This document shows, piece by piece, positions 11,091 through 20,515 of a stretch of 37,975 bases of DNA; position 1 is the first letter of the stretch; each line of letters begins with the position of its first letter. The stretch covers positions 1 to 37,975 of the forward strand of contig JAQGAU010000144.1 of NCBI GenBank assembly GCA_034698045.1, in the 5' to 3' direction. The notes under the pieces were generated by a model, which was not told where the DNA came from, ran no database searches, and saw nothing but the letters and a program-made list of their open reading frames with translations. This stretch comes from Paramacrobiotus richtersi (Eukaryota > Tardigrada > Eutardigrada > Parachela > Macrobiotidae). The position numbers and the translations under genes are program-made.

Positions 11091-11740
11091 GGTGCATACA
11101 CGTAACGCCAATGGTCAACCTACACCAGAGTTGGGATATTGTGGTACTCGGGATCGTATGGGATTTGCCTGTACACACAGACAAGCGGTCACGAAGAAAC
11201 ACGCTATATTTTGCGATATATATGTATATAAAAAGTATGCTTCTGCAAGCTAACATTACTCATATCGAAGTTTCGGTGTACTGGGTGAACGAACCGATTG
11301 ACTCAATGGCGCTCCACATTTCTTTCGAGTTGTTGTAACTTTACAAGTAGTACTTGGTGTTTGACGCACATGTTCAGTGATACAATCTGTCACGGAATTC
11401 CATGGAATAGGTGATTTACGTGATTTTTTTTACTTATTGTTTAATTGACCAATGCAGATACCATGAACCAATTATGTAGAGATATGTGATCAAAGACATT
11501 ACAAAAAGAACTGATTAAAGGTAAACATCGCGCGCCGCTCCAAATAAAAAGTAAAAACATTCCCGCTTTACCAAAAACACAACCAAAAAAGTCAAAAACT
11601 GCAGTAACTACCCATTTCGAACTATGGCCACAAAATTACTTAACATTTCGGTAAAGGAATAAAAAAACAGTATATCACTTTTACATGCAAGGAATATTTC
11701 GTACATACATGAGTTAAGTAACTGCAAAATCAACAAAAGT
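11091..11740. other. Gap between duplicated segment and HECT gene
   Basis: I see no convincing gene. The plus frame at 11081-11338 overlaps the duplicated segment and lacks splice or domain support. Confidence 0.45.
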
Positions 11741-14700
11741 TTACGCGTTATGAAAAGCATGCTGACAGCTGTTGACGGAATCGGTCAGCTCCGCGTGGAA
11801 AGTGCTGTATCCGGTTAAGCTGTCCCGGTAATGAGTGCCGAGTTTTAGCAGAGGGCCGCAAGTGGCCGCAGCAGGACGGAATCCTGGGCGTTGGAACAGG
11901 ATCTGTATAAGCGACGGGAACAATGTAAGAGAATATTGATACGCACAACACATGACGCTTCATACCAAAAATTTCCTCTTTAGTGGAATTCGTGGGGATC
12001 CGGTGATGAATATCAATAGCGACCGCAATTTCGTTGTGTCTGCTTCCCGGACATACTGCTGAAAGTGTTTCAACGTGACCCGTTCCGCAGCCGTGCGTCC
12101 TTGAACTGCGTCCATCTGGTCCAACATCTCCTCCGGGCATTCCACCGTTCGGTGAAGAAGCGTTAAAAGATTCGCTAGCATCGACTGATCCTTGATTCCC
12201 TGAAAGCAGCAGAAGCGCGGCAGTTAGATTTCGTACTTGCCTTATTGGAACTGAAGTAATGCAGAGTTATTCTCTAATTGATTGCTGATATTGAGTTATT
12301 TGTTACCTTAACAAAGTTAGACTGGTTAAAGCCCTCCTTGATAAGCAAAATGTTCCCGCGTCGTCGAACATACAGCTCCAAATCGACAAGCTTTGAAACT
12401 ATTACGGCTTTTGGCAAGGAATTCCATTGGGATGGCTAAAAAATGAGAACATAATATAGTTAGTCGTAATATGCCATATACCGCATTGCGTCCAACGATG
12501 ACAATCCCATGTTTGTACGCGTATTCTTGCCGCACATTGAAAACTTAATGCTTTTGCAAAACTGAGTGCTGTTGATGATTACTCTTGCTTACGTTGATGT
12601 TATTCTCCACCAAATACTCTGCAAGCTTCTCAATTCTGGCGGGAAAATTGGAATCCCCGTCCGTCGCGGCGACCATATCCACAATTTCTGAAACTGTGTT
12701 ATCTACTCCTCTGATGCGGTTGGGATCAACTGGCTCATTCAGCATGTACTGAAAGAGGGAGTCATCAACAAAATTCGGCCACGGCAGATTGTGCACCGCA
12801 CAAAGATGGAATAATTTTCCCAGAGCAACCAATAGCCATTCCTCCACTGGCTGGGCTGTGATGACCTTGAGCGGATGTCCTTCGAACAACGGGATCATTT
12901 CGGTTCTATAGTCGAAGGCTTGTTCCCACGCAGCTGTAATAATATCTGGAAGGACCCCGCCGGCATCTTGACCGCTACGAGAACATCATTAATTTTACTA
13001 ACTGCATAGAAATATCTCGCAATAAACCAAAAATTCAGCAATGCATACTGTATCCGCGCGGTCAAATGATCAAAAAATTTTGCCCCGTTAGCGATCAAGA
13101 TCCGGGTTTAGCGCATATGGCAGGCGCCAAACCGGATCTTGATCGCATAGTGCAAAATTTCTGGATCATTTGATCGCGGGGGTACAGTACTTCTGGTAAC
13201 GAGCTCTTGGGCGAACTGAAAGTGGTACGGTGCTGGTACGCAAAAAATACAGAATCCTGTCGAATGCATTAGCAATGACGTCCAAGACGAGAACTGGTTG
13301 TGTTGCAGGACTGGGGTCACGAAACTCGTCAACAAATGATCCGACTATTTCCTGCAGCATTCCATCGGTGCTAGCTGAGCCATGGTTTGCGCCGTCCGGG
13401 CGGCCATATCTCTCGGTTGCCAATCTTGTACTGCGACGCGGAATCGCTACAGAAAGACACATGGTGATAAACGCTACTATTGCATCAAGAACAAAAAACA
13501 GGAGGAACGAACTAGTCATATTGCATTGAAATTACTATTAAATGACGATTACCAATGCTATGAACGTAGCTCTCGTCATCGTCGTCAGAAGTATCAAGAT
13601 CGATGACCGCAATTTCTCCTAAAAGGATGAAAAAAACGTGAAATCAGCTTAAAATACTTTCTTGGGATCGAAAGACAACGTGCAAAAGATAAAATCACAA
13701 CTAAAATTATAGATTTAAACAATGACTAACAATTGTCAAACTAACAAGTAATTCGCATATGTACAGCATATACTGGTTACAGTACAGGATGTACTTGCTC
13801 GCTACAGCACAACATAATTATAGTCATTACTACGATTATTGGTACTAACCAATCTAAATTTATTGTGCAGTGCTATCATAGTTCTAAAAGCTGTTATCTG
13901 TTGAAATCAATTGAAACGTTTAACCGAAACTGAAATAGTCGGCGTTATACTATCATGCCGTTACGAATACGAACCAACTGCTGCGGAAGAGTTAGCCGCT
14001 TCAGGCCGGTTTCCAGCAGGCATCTCGTCGTCTGGAGGCGGTAAACCCTGGACTTGAATGGAATCATCTGTTTCGCTTGAGGTTGTGTGGCTATTTTCCC
14101 GGATCCGTTGGGTTACTTGAGCAACACGTTCAGTCCGACCATTCTCACTGGCGGAAGAGGCGCGGTTGCTCAAATGCACTGTATTAATCCATCCGGGCAA
14201 AACAGGAGGCCGGCGCGTGGTAGAGCAACTCGAAAACGGCTCTGTAACAAAACCGCTTGTAAATCAGCGGCAAAGAAACACTCGGTTTGATGTGGTATTC
14301 ACCTGGAATGGATTCCTGAGTGCGTAACGGGATGTTGCCTGGATGTTGGTGATGATGACGTCCAAAAGAAACTGCGGTGTCGCCAATTTGTACATCTGAA
14401 ACGGACTGCGTTGTTTTTCTACGAGAATCGTATAATTTTTGTGTAATGATGTACCGTCGGGAAAATTAACATGATATCCGCCCGCGCTGGTGCTGGGAAC
14501 ATCCGGGTGATCCGCAACCGTATTTTCCCCTAAAAGTTTCGTTAAGCCGAACGTTTCGTGCGACAAACAAAATCCATTCATACCCCCGTTAACTTCTGGA
14601 CGATCCAGAGGCGGGATCGGATGTATAACGGAAACAGTACCATCTTCTACGCAAAGAACAAAGACTGTTGGAATTAACACCGGCAGTCGATACATGATAC

Positions 14701-16444
14701 TTACTTTCCACTTTTATCGCAAGCTGACATGGACCGATATATAGCCGCTTCTTCATCCCAGAGCCAGTCAGAAGTCTGAAATATTCCCTTAACTGCAGGC
14801 GGTACAGCTTAGCTAAAACTACTCGCCGATGTCGACAGTCCTACCGCAGCCGTACGGCAAGTTCGTTTCAGAATTCAGCAGAACAGTAATATCTTCCGTA
14901 CAACTTTATTAATATGTTTTGATCGATCGTGTTCAATAGAACGTTAATTTCAAAGTGGTAAATAAAACATGCAATCGATCAAAGATGACAATACCGTTAA
15001 CCACAATTTTTATTGGTGGTTGCCTTCACCATTAGCCACAATACTCTAACAATGACAGTACTGAATTACTGACGTAAGCTTAAAATTGTTGATTGTATTG
15101 TGTTTTCGATTTTGTTGTTTAAACATAAGTGTCTGTGTTTAATTGACTCTCATATCGAACTCTCAGCCTAACTCTTTCCTCATAGTGTTAAAATCTAAGT
15201 ACGCTTATTTCAATTTTGGAATTTCGTTCGTTTACAAATAATCATTGTTCTTAGTATAAACAGCTGGTATAAATAATATTAATATCTCACAGTTTGAAAC
15301 TGAAACAAAAGGCTTACTCCTTAATTTGAAAGAACGTCCATCCTTTCGTCGGCCGTGGTGCTTCGATCAGCCCTCTGCTCCCCCGCGACTTGTAAAACTT
15401 AACTCCAGTCTGGTGCAGAACAGGAAACTTGACCTCAATTGCCGTAAGCATAGCCTGCTCTGTCCAGTCTTCTGGGTCATATCCGCCAAGTTCAAGGTCA
15501 TCGATCAAGCCAGCTTGGTGCATCCGTGTCCAGCTGAAAGATAAGGCTATTTATAATAGTTATTTCTGCGTACGTTTATAGTTCTAGAACTGAAATGAAT
15601 AATAACGCAGAATCAATTCTCACAGCTGGATACAAAAGTGGTTCTAGTCAAAAGTTTGACAGTTAAACTTGCTTGAACAGTGCGCAGAATCAGTTACGTC
15701 AAAAATTCAAGATATGTTTTGTTCTGACTATTTAAATATAGAAAAAACTTTTACGTGCGCATTTTCAGCAAATTATACAGTTCAAACTGGCAAAACGGTC
15801 GCAAAAAGACAAGCACGACTCTGATTTTTATGATGCATTTAAAATATCAAAACGAATCTGTTATGCTTCTGTATTATTCTAGAACACGAACAATAAATCG
15901 CAAAAACTTACGTGTTCGATTCCGCTCGCACCAGTGATGCCGTGATATTGCTCTCCATTACAATGACCGTTGCTTTGAGAAAATACTGCGAACGATTCCT
16001 CGACACCTTGCCACCTGTAGACCGTCGGCTTTGTACGGCAAATGCTGGATTGGCAGGTGAGTTATCCATTAATGTGCGGAGCGTGCTGATAAAGGAACTT
16101 CCCGTGTCATTCGTGGCATTAGTTGCCGGGCGCACGCTCGGCAAGCCATGATTACTTGAATTAGTCGGAAGTAAACTGGAATTTGACGAGTTCCCGGATG
16201 ATGAGGACGCCGGCATAAACAACGGCTCCACGTTCGGATAATTCGCTGTACGACTGGCAACCTGCGAGCCATTCGATGAGAGTAGCTTGTGCATTGAGCA
16301 ATGATGCTTACAAGCATCACAGATAAGATGACCTTTCGGATTTTCTGGAGTCGATTGCCCCGGAAACCAAGCCGTGCAGTCGCATGATCGATCATTACCG
16401 AAACATGTACTGAAACAAACGTCTCGATATGCTTCTGTCACCAT
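11741..16444 (-). CDS. HECT-type E3 ubiquitin ligase-like gene of the giant element (multi-exon)
   Basis: Likely transfers ubiquitin to unknown targets. The 5' exon 16444-15912 opens with a Cys/His-rich finger (CDC...W...CDACKHH...H) and a Ser/Asn-rich stretch. Further exons with good splice ends are 15535-15318, one ending at 14705, 14646-14303, one about 14245-13965, 13618-13553, 13446 to about 13190, 12933-12593, 12435-12307, 12199-11966 and 11902-11741. The 66-bp exon encodes AVIDLDTSDDDDES, a classic SUMO-interaction motif. The last exon has PAAATCGPLLKLGTHY, the HECT C-lobe active-site pattern; the Cys codon is at 11860-11858. The architecture resembles the G2E3-like HECT proteins abundant in fish genomes. 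A hairpin element lies at 13048-13187, and a few junction phases, including the exon near 12500, do not close in my reading, so the gene may be damaged or partly mis-modelled. Confidence 0.72.
13048..13187. mobile_element. 140-bp hairpin MITE with TA target duplication
   Basis: Two arms of about 66 bp are nearly perfect inverse copies of one another and start CTGTATCC / CTGTACCC. The segment is flanked by TA on both sides (13046-13047 and 13188-13189). Long complementary arms and a TA duplication fit a Tc1/mariner-type foldback MITE. It is nested in the giant element, inside the HECT gene: the reading frame matches on either side when the segment is ignored, so it probably landed in an exon. 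Confidence 0.85.
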
Positions 16445-17193
16445 TGTGACAGATCGGAACGCTTCTCCTTCAGATAATTACAAACTGACTTTTCTGGAAT
16501 AATTCCACGATATAAAACAAGTTACTCAGAAGGATTAAATTAGAAAAGCCAGAACAACCAGTGTTCGTAAATTGTTGATAAGTATGCATGCTGCCGTCCG
16601 AGCAGCCATCGAAAAGTTTTAAGCCATGTATCCTTGACCCTCTTTCTGTTGAACTAGGCTTACGGATGTCTGCATCCTTCAGTAAATGAAACTGGTAGAG
16701 AAAAAGTACAATGTAGTGTGAACTTCAAAATACGGATATGTCAGGCCGGAGTTTTTGTTATGAGTACTTGTATGCTCTTGTTTAATCTTTTTCTGCCTCG
16801 CAGATAATGTGTTTTCCGAGTGTCAAACACACAGGGCTGCTAATAATTGCGTTTACTCACAGATATCTGATAGTAAGTATTGTCGAAACTGTCGCACCAA
16901 TTATCACTTGTCAAGCATTCCAAGAATGTCTACGACAACATCTGACTAACATTATCGTCGAAACGTTAAGGAGTTCTCAGACGCAAGGCAGATGTTGCGA
17001 TTGTCAGCGGCACGTTGACTGCGTAGAAGTACACCACATACACATTTCAACAACTGTGCAAACCATTTTGTCGTGACAAAAGCTATACCATTAGTGTCGT
17101 ACATATTGTCACCTTATTTATGCATTGTCGCAATAACAGTCAACTTGTTCGAGAAAAAGTGCCAACTCTTGCAATAGTAGTCAGAAAAAAAGA
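16445..17193. promoter_or_regulatory. Right subterminal region with HECT promoter and motif repeats
   Basis: No convincing gene. The GTTGTCGCGA-like motif recurs: ATTGTCGAAACTGTCGC near 16877, TTGTCGTGAC near 17069, ATTGTCACC near 17105, ATTGTCGCAATAACAGTC near 17124 and ATCGCGACAACTGTC near 17196. The HECT gene starts at 16444 and reads leftward, so its promoter must lie here. Transposase binding is inferred from the density and from the match to the left end. Confidence 0.5.
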
Positions 17194-17237
17194 GTATCGC
17201 GACAACTGTCAACTTTTGACGATCAAGGCGCGCCATA
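17194..17237 (-). repeat. Right terminal inverted repeat
   Basis: Inverse of 3290-3333 with about seven mismatches, ending in ...CGCCATA next to the TGAACC duplication. Confidence 0.9.
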
Positions 17238-17243
17238 TGAACC
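17238..17243. repeat. Target-site duplication, right copy (TGAACC)
   Basis: Identical to 3284-3289, after which the helicase exon 7 sequence resumes. Confidence 0.9.
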
Positions 17244-17752
17244 ATCACCCGATCACCAGTACGTGTGCCAAGGTAAGCACCATATAATGTTATGAATGAC
17301 TTACTTCTGTTCAGTTTTTGAAGACTAATTAATTTTAATGTACAATCACGGCAGCTATCGACCTTTTGTCACCCAAATGTTGTTGCTTAATGTAGGATAT
17401 CGAAATCAAGAGTGTTGACGGATTTCAAGGGCGGGAAAAGGAGATCATCATCCTGTCGTGCGTCCGCTCTGCTGAAACAATTCGAGGGAGACGCAGTATG
17501 GGCTTCACGGGTGACCCGCAGCGTCTCAATGTGGCCATGTCCCGCGCGCGCCAGGCCGTGATTGTCGTGGGCAACAGCAATGTCTTCCAGAATTCCGAAG
17601 TGTGGCGTCAGTATTTCGAATACATGCCCAAGGTGCCGATTGATGATGTGTGCCGAATGCTGCCCATTAAATGCAGCACTAAAGAACAGTGTAAGATTTG
17701 CCCGCAAGACGTCCCACCTGCAGCGAACTGCCAACAACTTCGGACTGGGTGA
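17238..17752 (+). pseudogene. UPF1-like RNA helicase, copy A, 3' part (end of exon 7 and exon 8)
   Basis: After the giant element, exon 7 resumes at 17244 and ends at 17272 (GCCAAG|gtaagc). Exon 8 is 17396-17752. It encodes helicase motif V (VDGFQGREKE) and motif VI (LNVAMSRARQA) and a Cys-containing tail (CKICPQDV) like copy C. The exon 7 pieces sum to 353 bp and keep phase 0, so the ancestral gene was in frame here. As it stands it is separated from its promoter and first exons by 13.9 kb. Confidence 0.9.
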
Positions 17753-18006
17753 TTTAATACACGATTATATCTAGAAAATTGCTTAACAACCAACCATGTC
17801 ATTCAGGCAGTTATTTTAAATGCTTTGTTTGAGCGATTGTCCGCCTAATTTGGATGTTCTTGCATTAATTTTAAATTTTTACGATTCTTTCGTAATACAC
17901 ATTTTTCAGTCTGTTAGCATTGATGATTGTTGCTTGAGCAGTTGTCGAGTTAGAGAACAAATTCTTTGGGAAAGTTACCTACATACGTATACAAAAGAAA
18001 AAAATT

Positions 18007-18012
18007 AATAAA
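18007..18012 (+). terminator. Poly(A) signal AATAAA downstream of helicase copy A
   Basis: AATAAA lies about 255 bp after the copy A stop, in A-rich sequence. Confidence 0.4.
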
Positions 18013-18094
18013 AAACTAACCCAGCTTAACCGCACATCGTATTATCGTGCCTGGTGACATAAAAGGCTGCTGGGCGAAACATTAAAGCACAAGG

Positions 18095-18166
18095 ATGGAA
18101 ACAACGGTGGGTCGTGGATTCGTAGTACTTCTACTGATTCATGGACTCCGGAATGATATAGTATAC
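18095..18166 (+). CDS. Possible signal-peptide first exon of a secreted or membrane protein
   Basis: The ATG at 18095 encodes a hydrophobic leader (GFVVLLLIHGL) and ends at a good donor (TAC|gtaagc). A TATA-like CATAAAAG lies 38 bp upstream. It precedes the degenerate membrane-protein exon at 18379 and may be its first exon, but the splice phases do not match in my reading. Confidence 0.3.
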
Positions 18167-18378
18167 GTAAGCTATGAATTGCCGAGGGCCCGAGGCAATC
18201 CTAACATACAACAGCGCTAGCACACTAGAAACCAGGCTTTTTGGTCACTGTAGCCATGCGCATGCTCTTTTGGGTCAGGTTATGGTGAATCAAATGCAGA
18301 GGTCGGCTGAAATAACCTTTTTTCGGTGGTTTTCCAGAACTGGGAAAAAGCTTTCATCAGATGATTTTTAGTAACTTA

Positions 18379-18940
18379 CGGTGAAAACACCTCGGCACTG
18401 TCGACAGATGTGCATCCAGCTGAAATATATCGCGCGTTGTGTGAAATGTCACCTGACGGTTTAGTCCGCTTGGCCTTAACGGATCTGATATAATCCGCAC
18501 ATGGACGAAACAAGAGTATTATATGGTTTGCACTCAAACCTGTGGAAACGCAGCTTAAAGTCGAATGGGGTGACGCAGCTTTGCTTGAGCAAAAGTTAGC
18601 CCTCATGTCCTCGATGAGCATCATGGCCAAATTGCGGAAGACGTTTCTCCATGACCTTCTGGGTCGACTGAGCGATGATTACGGTTTTGCTTACTTTTTA
18701 TACGTTGGGAGCCTATTCCTTAGGTTATTTACCATGTTTTGATTGCTGTAAATTGTCTCTGGGGCAGTGCAATTTCCGCATTCTTATTGAACACAACATA
18801 CAAAGAAATCAGCTGTGGTTATCTGTCGGATCTATGCATGTGCATGCGATGAAAGCTCCGGCCGCCGGAGTCTGGCGTTCCTTATCTGGAAACCCATACA
18901 ATCATCGGCCACTTGTATTACTCCGACCGCATCTGGGTAC
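18379..18940 (+). pseudogene. Degenerate membrane-protein gene fragment
   Basis: A plus frame from about 18379 reads DVHPAEIYRALCEMSPDG, meets an in-frame TAA at 18491-18493, then continues through an amphipathic stretch to a hydrophobic segment (DDYGFAYFLYVGSLFL). A short intron (AG|gttatt to ggcag|T, about 18719-18767) would extend it as a membrane segment and a Cys-rich part, with another TGA near 18849. The family is not recognised. It may be the 5' half of the receptor remnant that follows. With at least two in-frame stops it is probably dead. Confidence 0.35.
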
Positions 18941-19416
18941 GATAGTCAACTGTTACTGTCAACTTGCTACCATAAGAGTAACGTCTTCGTAGTGGGTCCT
19001 AAACACCAAGTGCATTGTACCAGTAGTCTCGGCAGTAGAAGCCAATAAACAGCTAGAACGCCGTAGTGCGTAATGTTAAACATGCACATAAAGAGATCGG
19101 CGATTTGTAAAAATCAAGAAAACAAGATTTTCTTTTAGTGGAAAGAGCACTTCTATGAACATGCTTCCTGCCAGATCAAAAGTAAATATTCTTTTCCGAT
19201 TACTTTGCATGATCCTTCCAGTGCAAGTAGTAAGATCACTTGCTTCCCTGATTCTTAGAAATTGAAGGTAAGATATTCTGTCTGCCGATATTCAAAATTT
19301 GAAGAAGTATGATAGTTTCCCTGATTTTTTAACCGTCGATCTGTTTATGTGCAAGTTTAATGTTGCACTTCACTGCAATCTGTTTATTGGCTTATAATGG
19401 TAGGTACTTCCTATAG

Positions 19417-19806
19417 GCCAGTGCCGACAGCTGTCTTCATCGTGTCGCTCCAATCTTCCTAATCTTTGGAATGTACGTTTACGTGATAAGCGCTTTCGCC
19501 GTTCCACGGTTACAGTTGACCCAAGCCGCAGACAGTTGCACCGCACCCCATGCCAGTGCCGCCAATGTACATCCCGTTGCGCGACCATCCAGAAACGTCG
19601 TGAGAAAATTCTTGATACTAACTTTAACAACCGGTAGTGTAGTAATCTGCTGGTCACCATTGGCGGTTGTAGTCTTCTGCCAATGATTCCTTCGTCCAGA
19701 GGCACCTCCGGCTTTGTTTACCGTGTTTCAATATTGCTACATGCTGCATACTCTGCAAATGTTGTTCGACCCGTTGATGTGGATGGCGAATTTGCGCAGG
19801 AAGTAG
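19417..19806 (+). pseudogene. Rhodopsin-like GPCR remnant, TM5 to TM7
   Basis: After an acceptor (ttcctatag|GCC) the frame reads a TM5-like segment (VAPIFLIFGMYVYVISAFAV), a loop with basic residues, then TM6 with the CW-x-P signature (VVICWSPLAVVVFC). A TGA at 19684-19686 follows, and the same frame continues through TM7 with LFDPLMWMANLRRK, a D-P-x-x-W variant of NPxxY, to TAG. TM1-TM4 are not convincingly found upstream, so the receptor is a broken and probably 5'-degraded copy. The family is the large rhodopsin class; no ligand can be inferred. Confidence 0.65.
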
Positions 19807-20515
19807 AAATCCTAGTTGTTAAAGTACGCTGTTGTTTGTCGGTGGTATGCTTGCTGTACAACGCCAATATGACTATCAAATAGTCATATTAAATAGTCAT
19901 ATTAAATAGTCAATAAATAGTCATTCCCAAATCTTTGGAATGATAAAACTAAAATACGCCAGTCAAATTAACGGGTCCGTAATTTTCAGCAAATGCCACA
20001 TCAATCGAATCTGGTTGTTATTTTTGTATCATATAAAGACATAGTAAAGACATAATAGAGTCACTTTCATAGCAAAACCGGTGGTTATTATCACAGTCAC
20101 GTCCCGACGTCAACAGACCGGTTTGTGTGATGACGCGACTGGGATGAGTCTGTTCAGACGTACTGCACGTGTTTCTGTGTGACCTGACAGCCGCCACTGA
20201 CTGTTGAAGTCGGCAATTGCAAGTGACGTGACGAGACTACAGTCACGGAACAGCCGAAAGCAATCCGCATTCCAGACAAACTGTTGCAGCTGCGTATACC
20301 GGTGTGATTTTTTGATGGCTGAAACAGGTTCCTTTGGCACGTACCTTAGGAGAAACTGCCGCACAGAAATATATCACTGCTATGCACATCGTAGAAAATA
20401 TTCTGCTGGTGACGAGCACAGCCACTCTGCGCTAACTGTGTCTAACCGCCACGCGATATAAACACTGTGCAGTAAATCGTTTTCGTAGATCGAAAAGGAA
20501 GGATTGTGATCAACA
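19807..20515. other. Intergenic region upstream of helicase copy B
   Basis: Holds the tandem repeat near 19867 and no convincing gene. A TATA-like GATATAAAC at 20454 lies about 60 bp upstream of the copy B start codon. Confidence 0.4.
19867..19924. repeat. AT-rich tandem repeat, about 14-bp unit (AAATAGTCATATT)
   Basis: Between three and four imperfect head-to-tail copies of AAATAGTCATATT, just after the GPCR remnant. Confidence 0.75.

Larger units (their letters stand above)
3290..17237. mobile_element. Giant 13.9-kb TIR transposon with DDE integrase, HECT ligase and metalloprotease-like cargo
   Basis: The element begins TATGGCG and ends with its inverse, is bounded by a perfect TGAACC duplication, and lies in exon 7 of helicase copy A. 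Contents from left to right: subterminal repeats, spliced integrase gene (+), a possible small gene (+), a repetitive region with diverged coding pieces and an ADAMTS-like exon (-), and a multi-exon HECT ubiquitin-ligase gene (-). A 6-bp duplication is known for Polintons and, from memory, for the IS3EU DNA-transposon group; the integrase resembles the rve-type core-domain proteins repeated in fish and other animal genomes. No capsid, PolB, maturation protease or packaging ATPase is visible, so a Polinton is unlikely. The integrase reads whole and the HECT gene nearly so. Exact duplications and an otherwise open host exon suggest a young insertion. The family assignment is tentative. Confidence 0.88.

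Noticed and set aside
15908-15925. B-box-like GTTCGATTCC
   Set aside because: It lies at the end of a HECT coding exon next to its splice donor and no cloverleaf can be drawn around it.
16807-17076. Plus-strand frame of 89 codons near the right end of the element
   Set aside because: It lies in the subterminal repeat region, has no splice or domain support, and its codons include the repeated GTTGTCGCGA-like motif.
3290-17237. Polinton/Maverick identity for the giant element
   Set aside because: Size, inverted repeats, 6-bp duplication and a DDE integrase all fit, but no capsid, protein-primed DNA polymerase, maturation protease or packaging ATPase is visible on either strand, and the ends start TATGG rather than the usual AGT.
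18675-19048. Two overlapping plus frames (105 and 77 codons)
   Set aside because: They overlap each other and the degenerate gene in a third frame. None has a recognisable domain, so I did not list them as genes.
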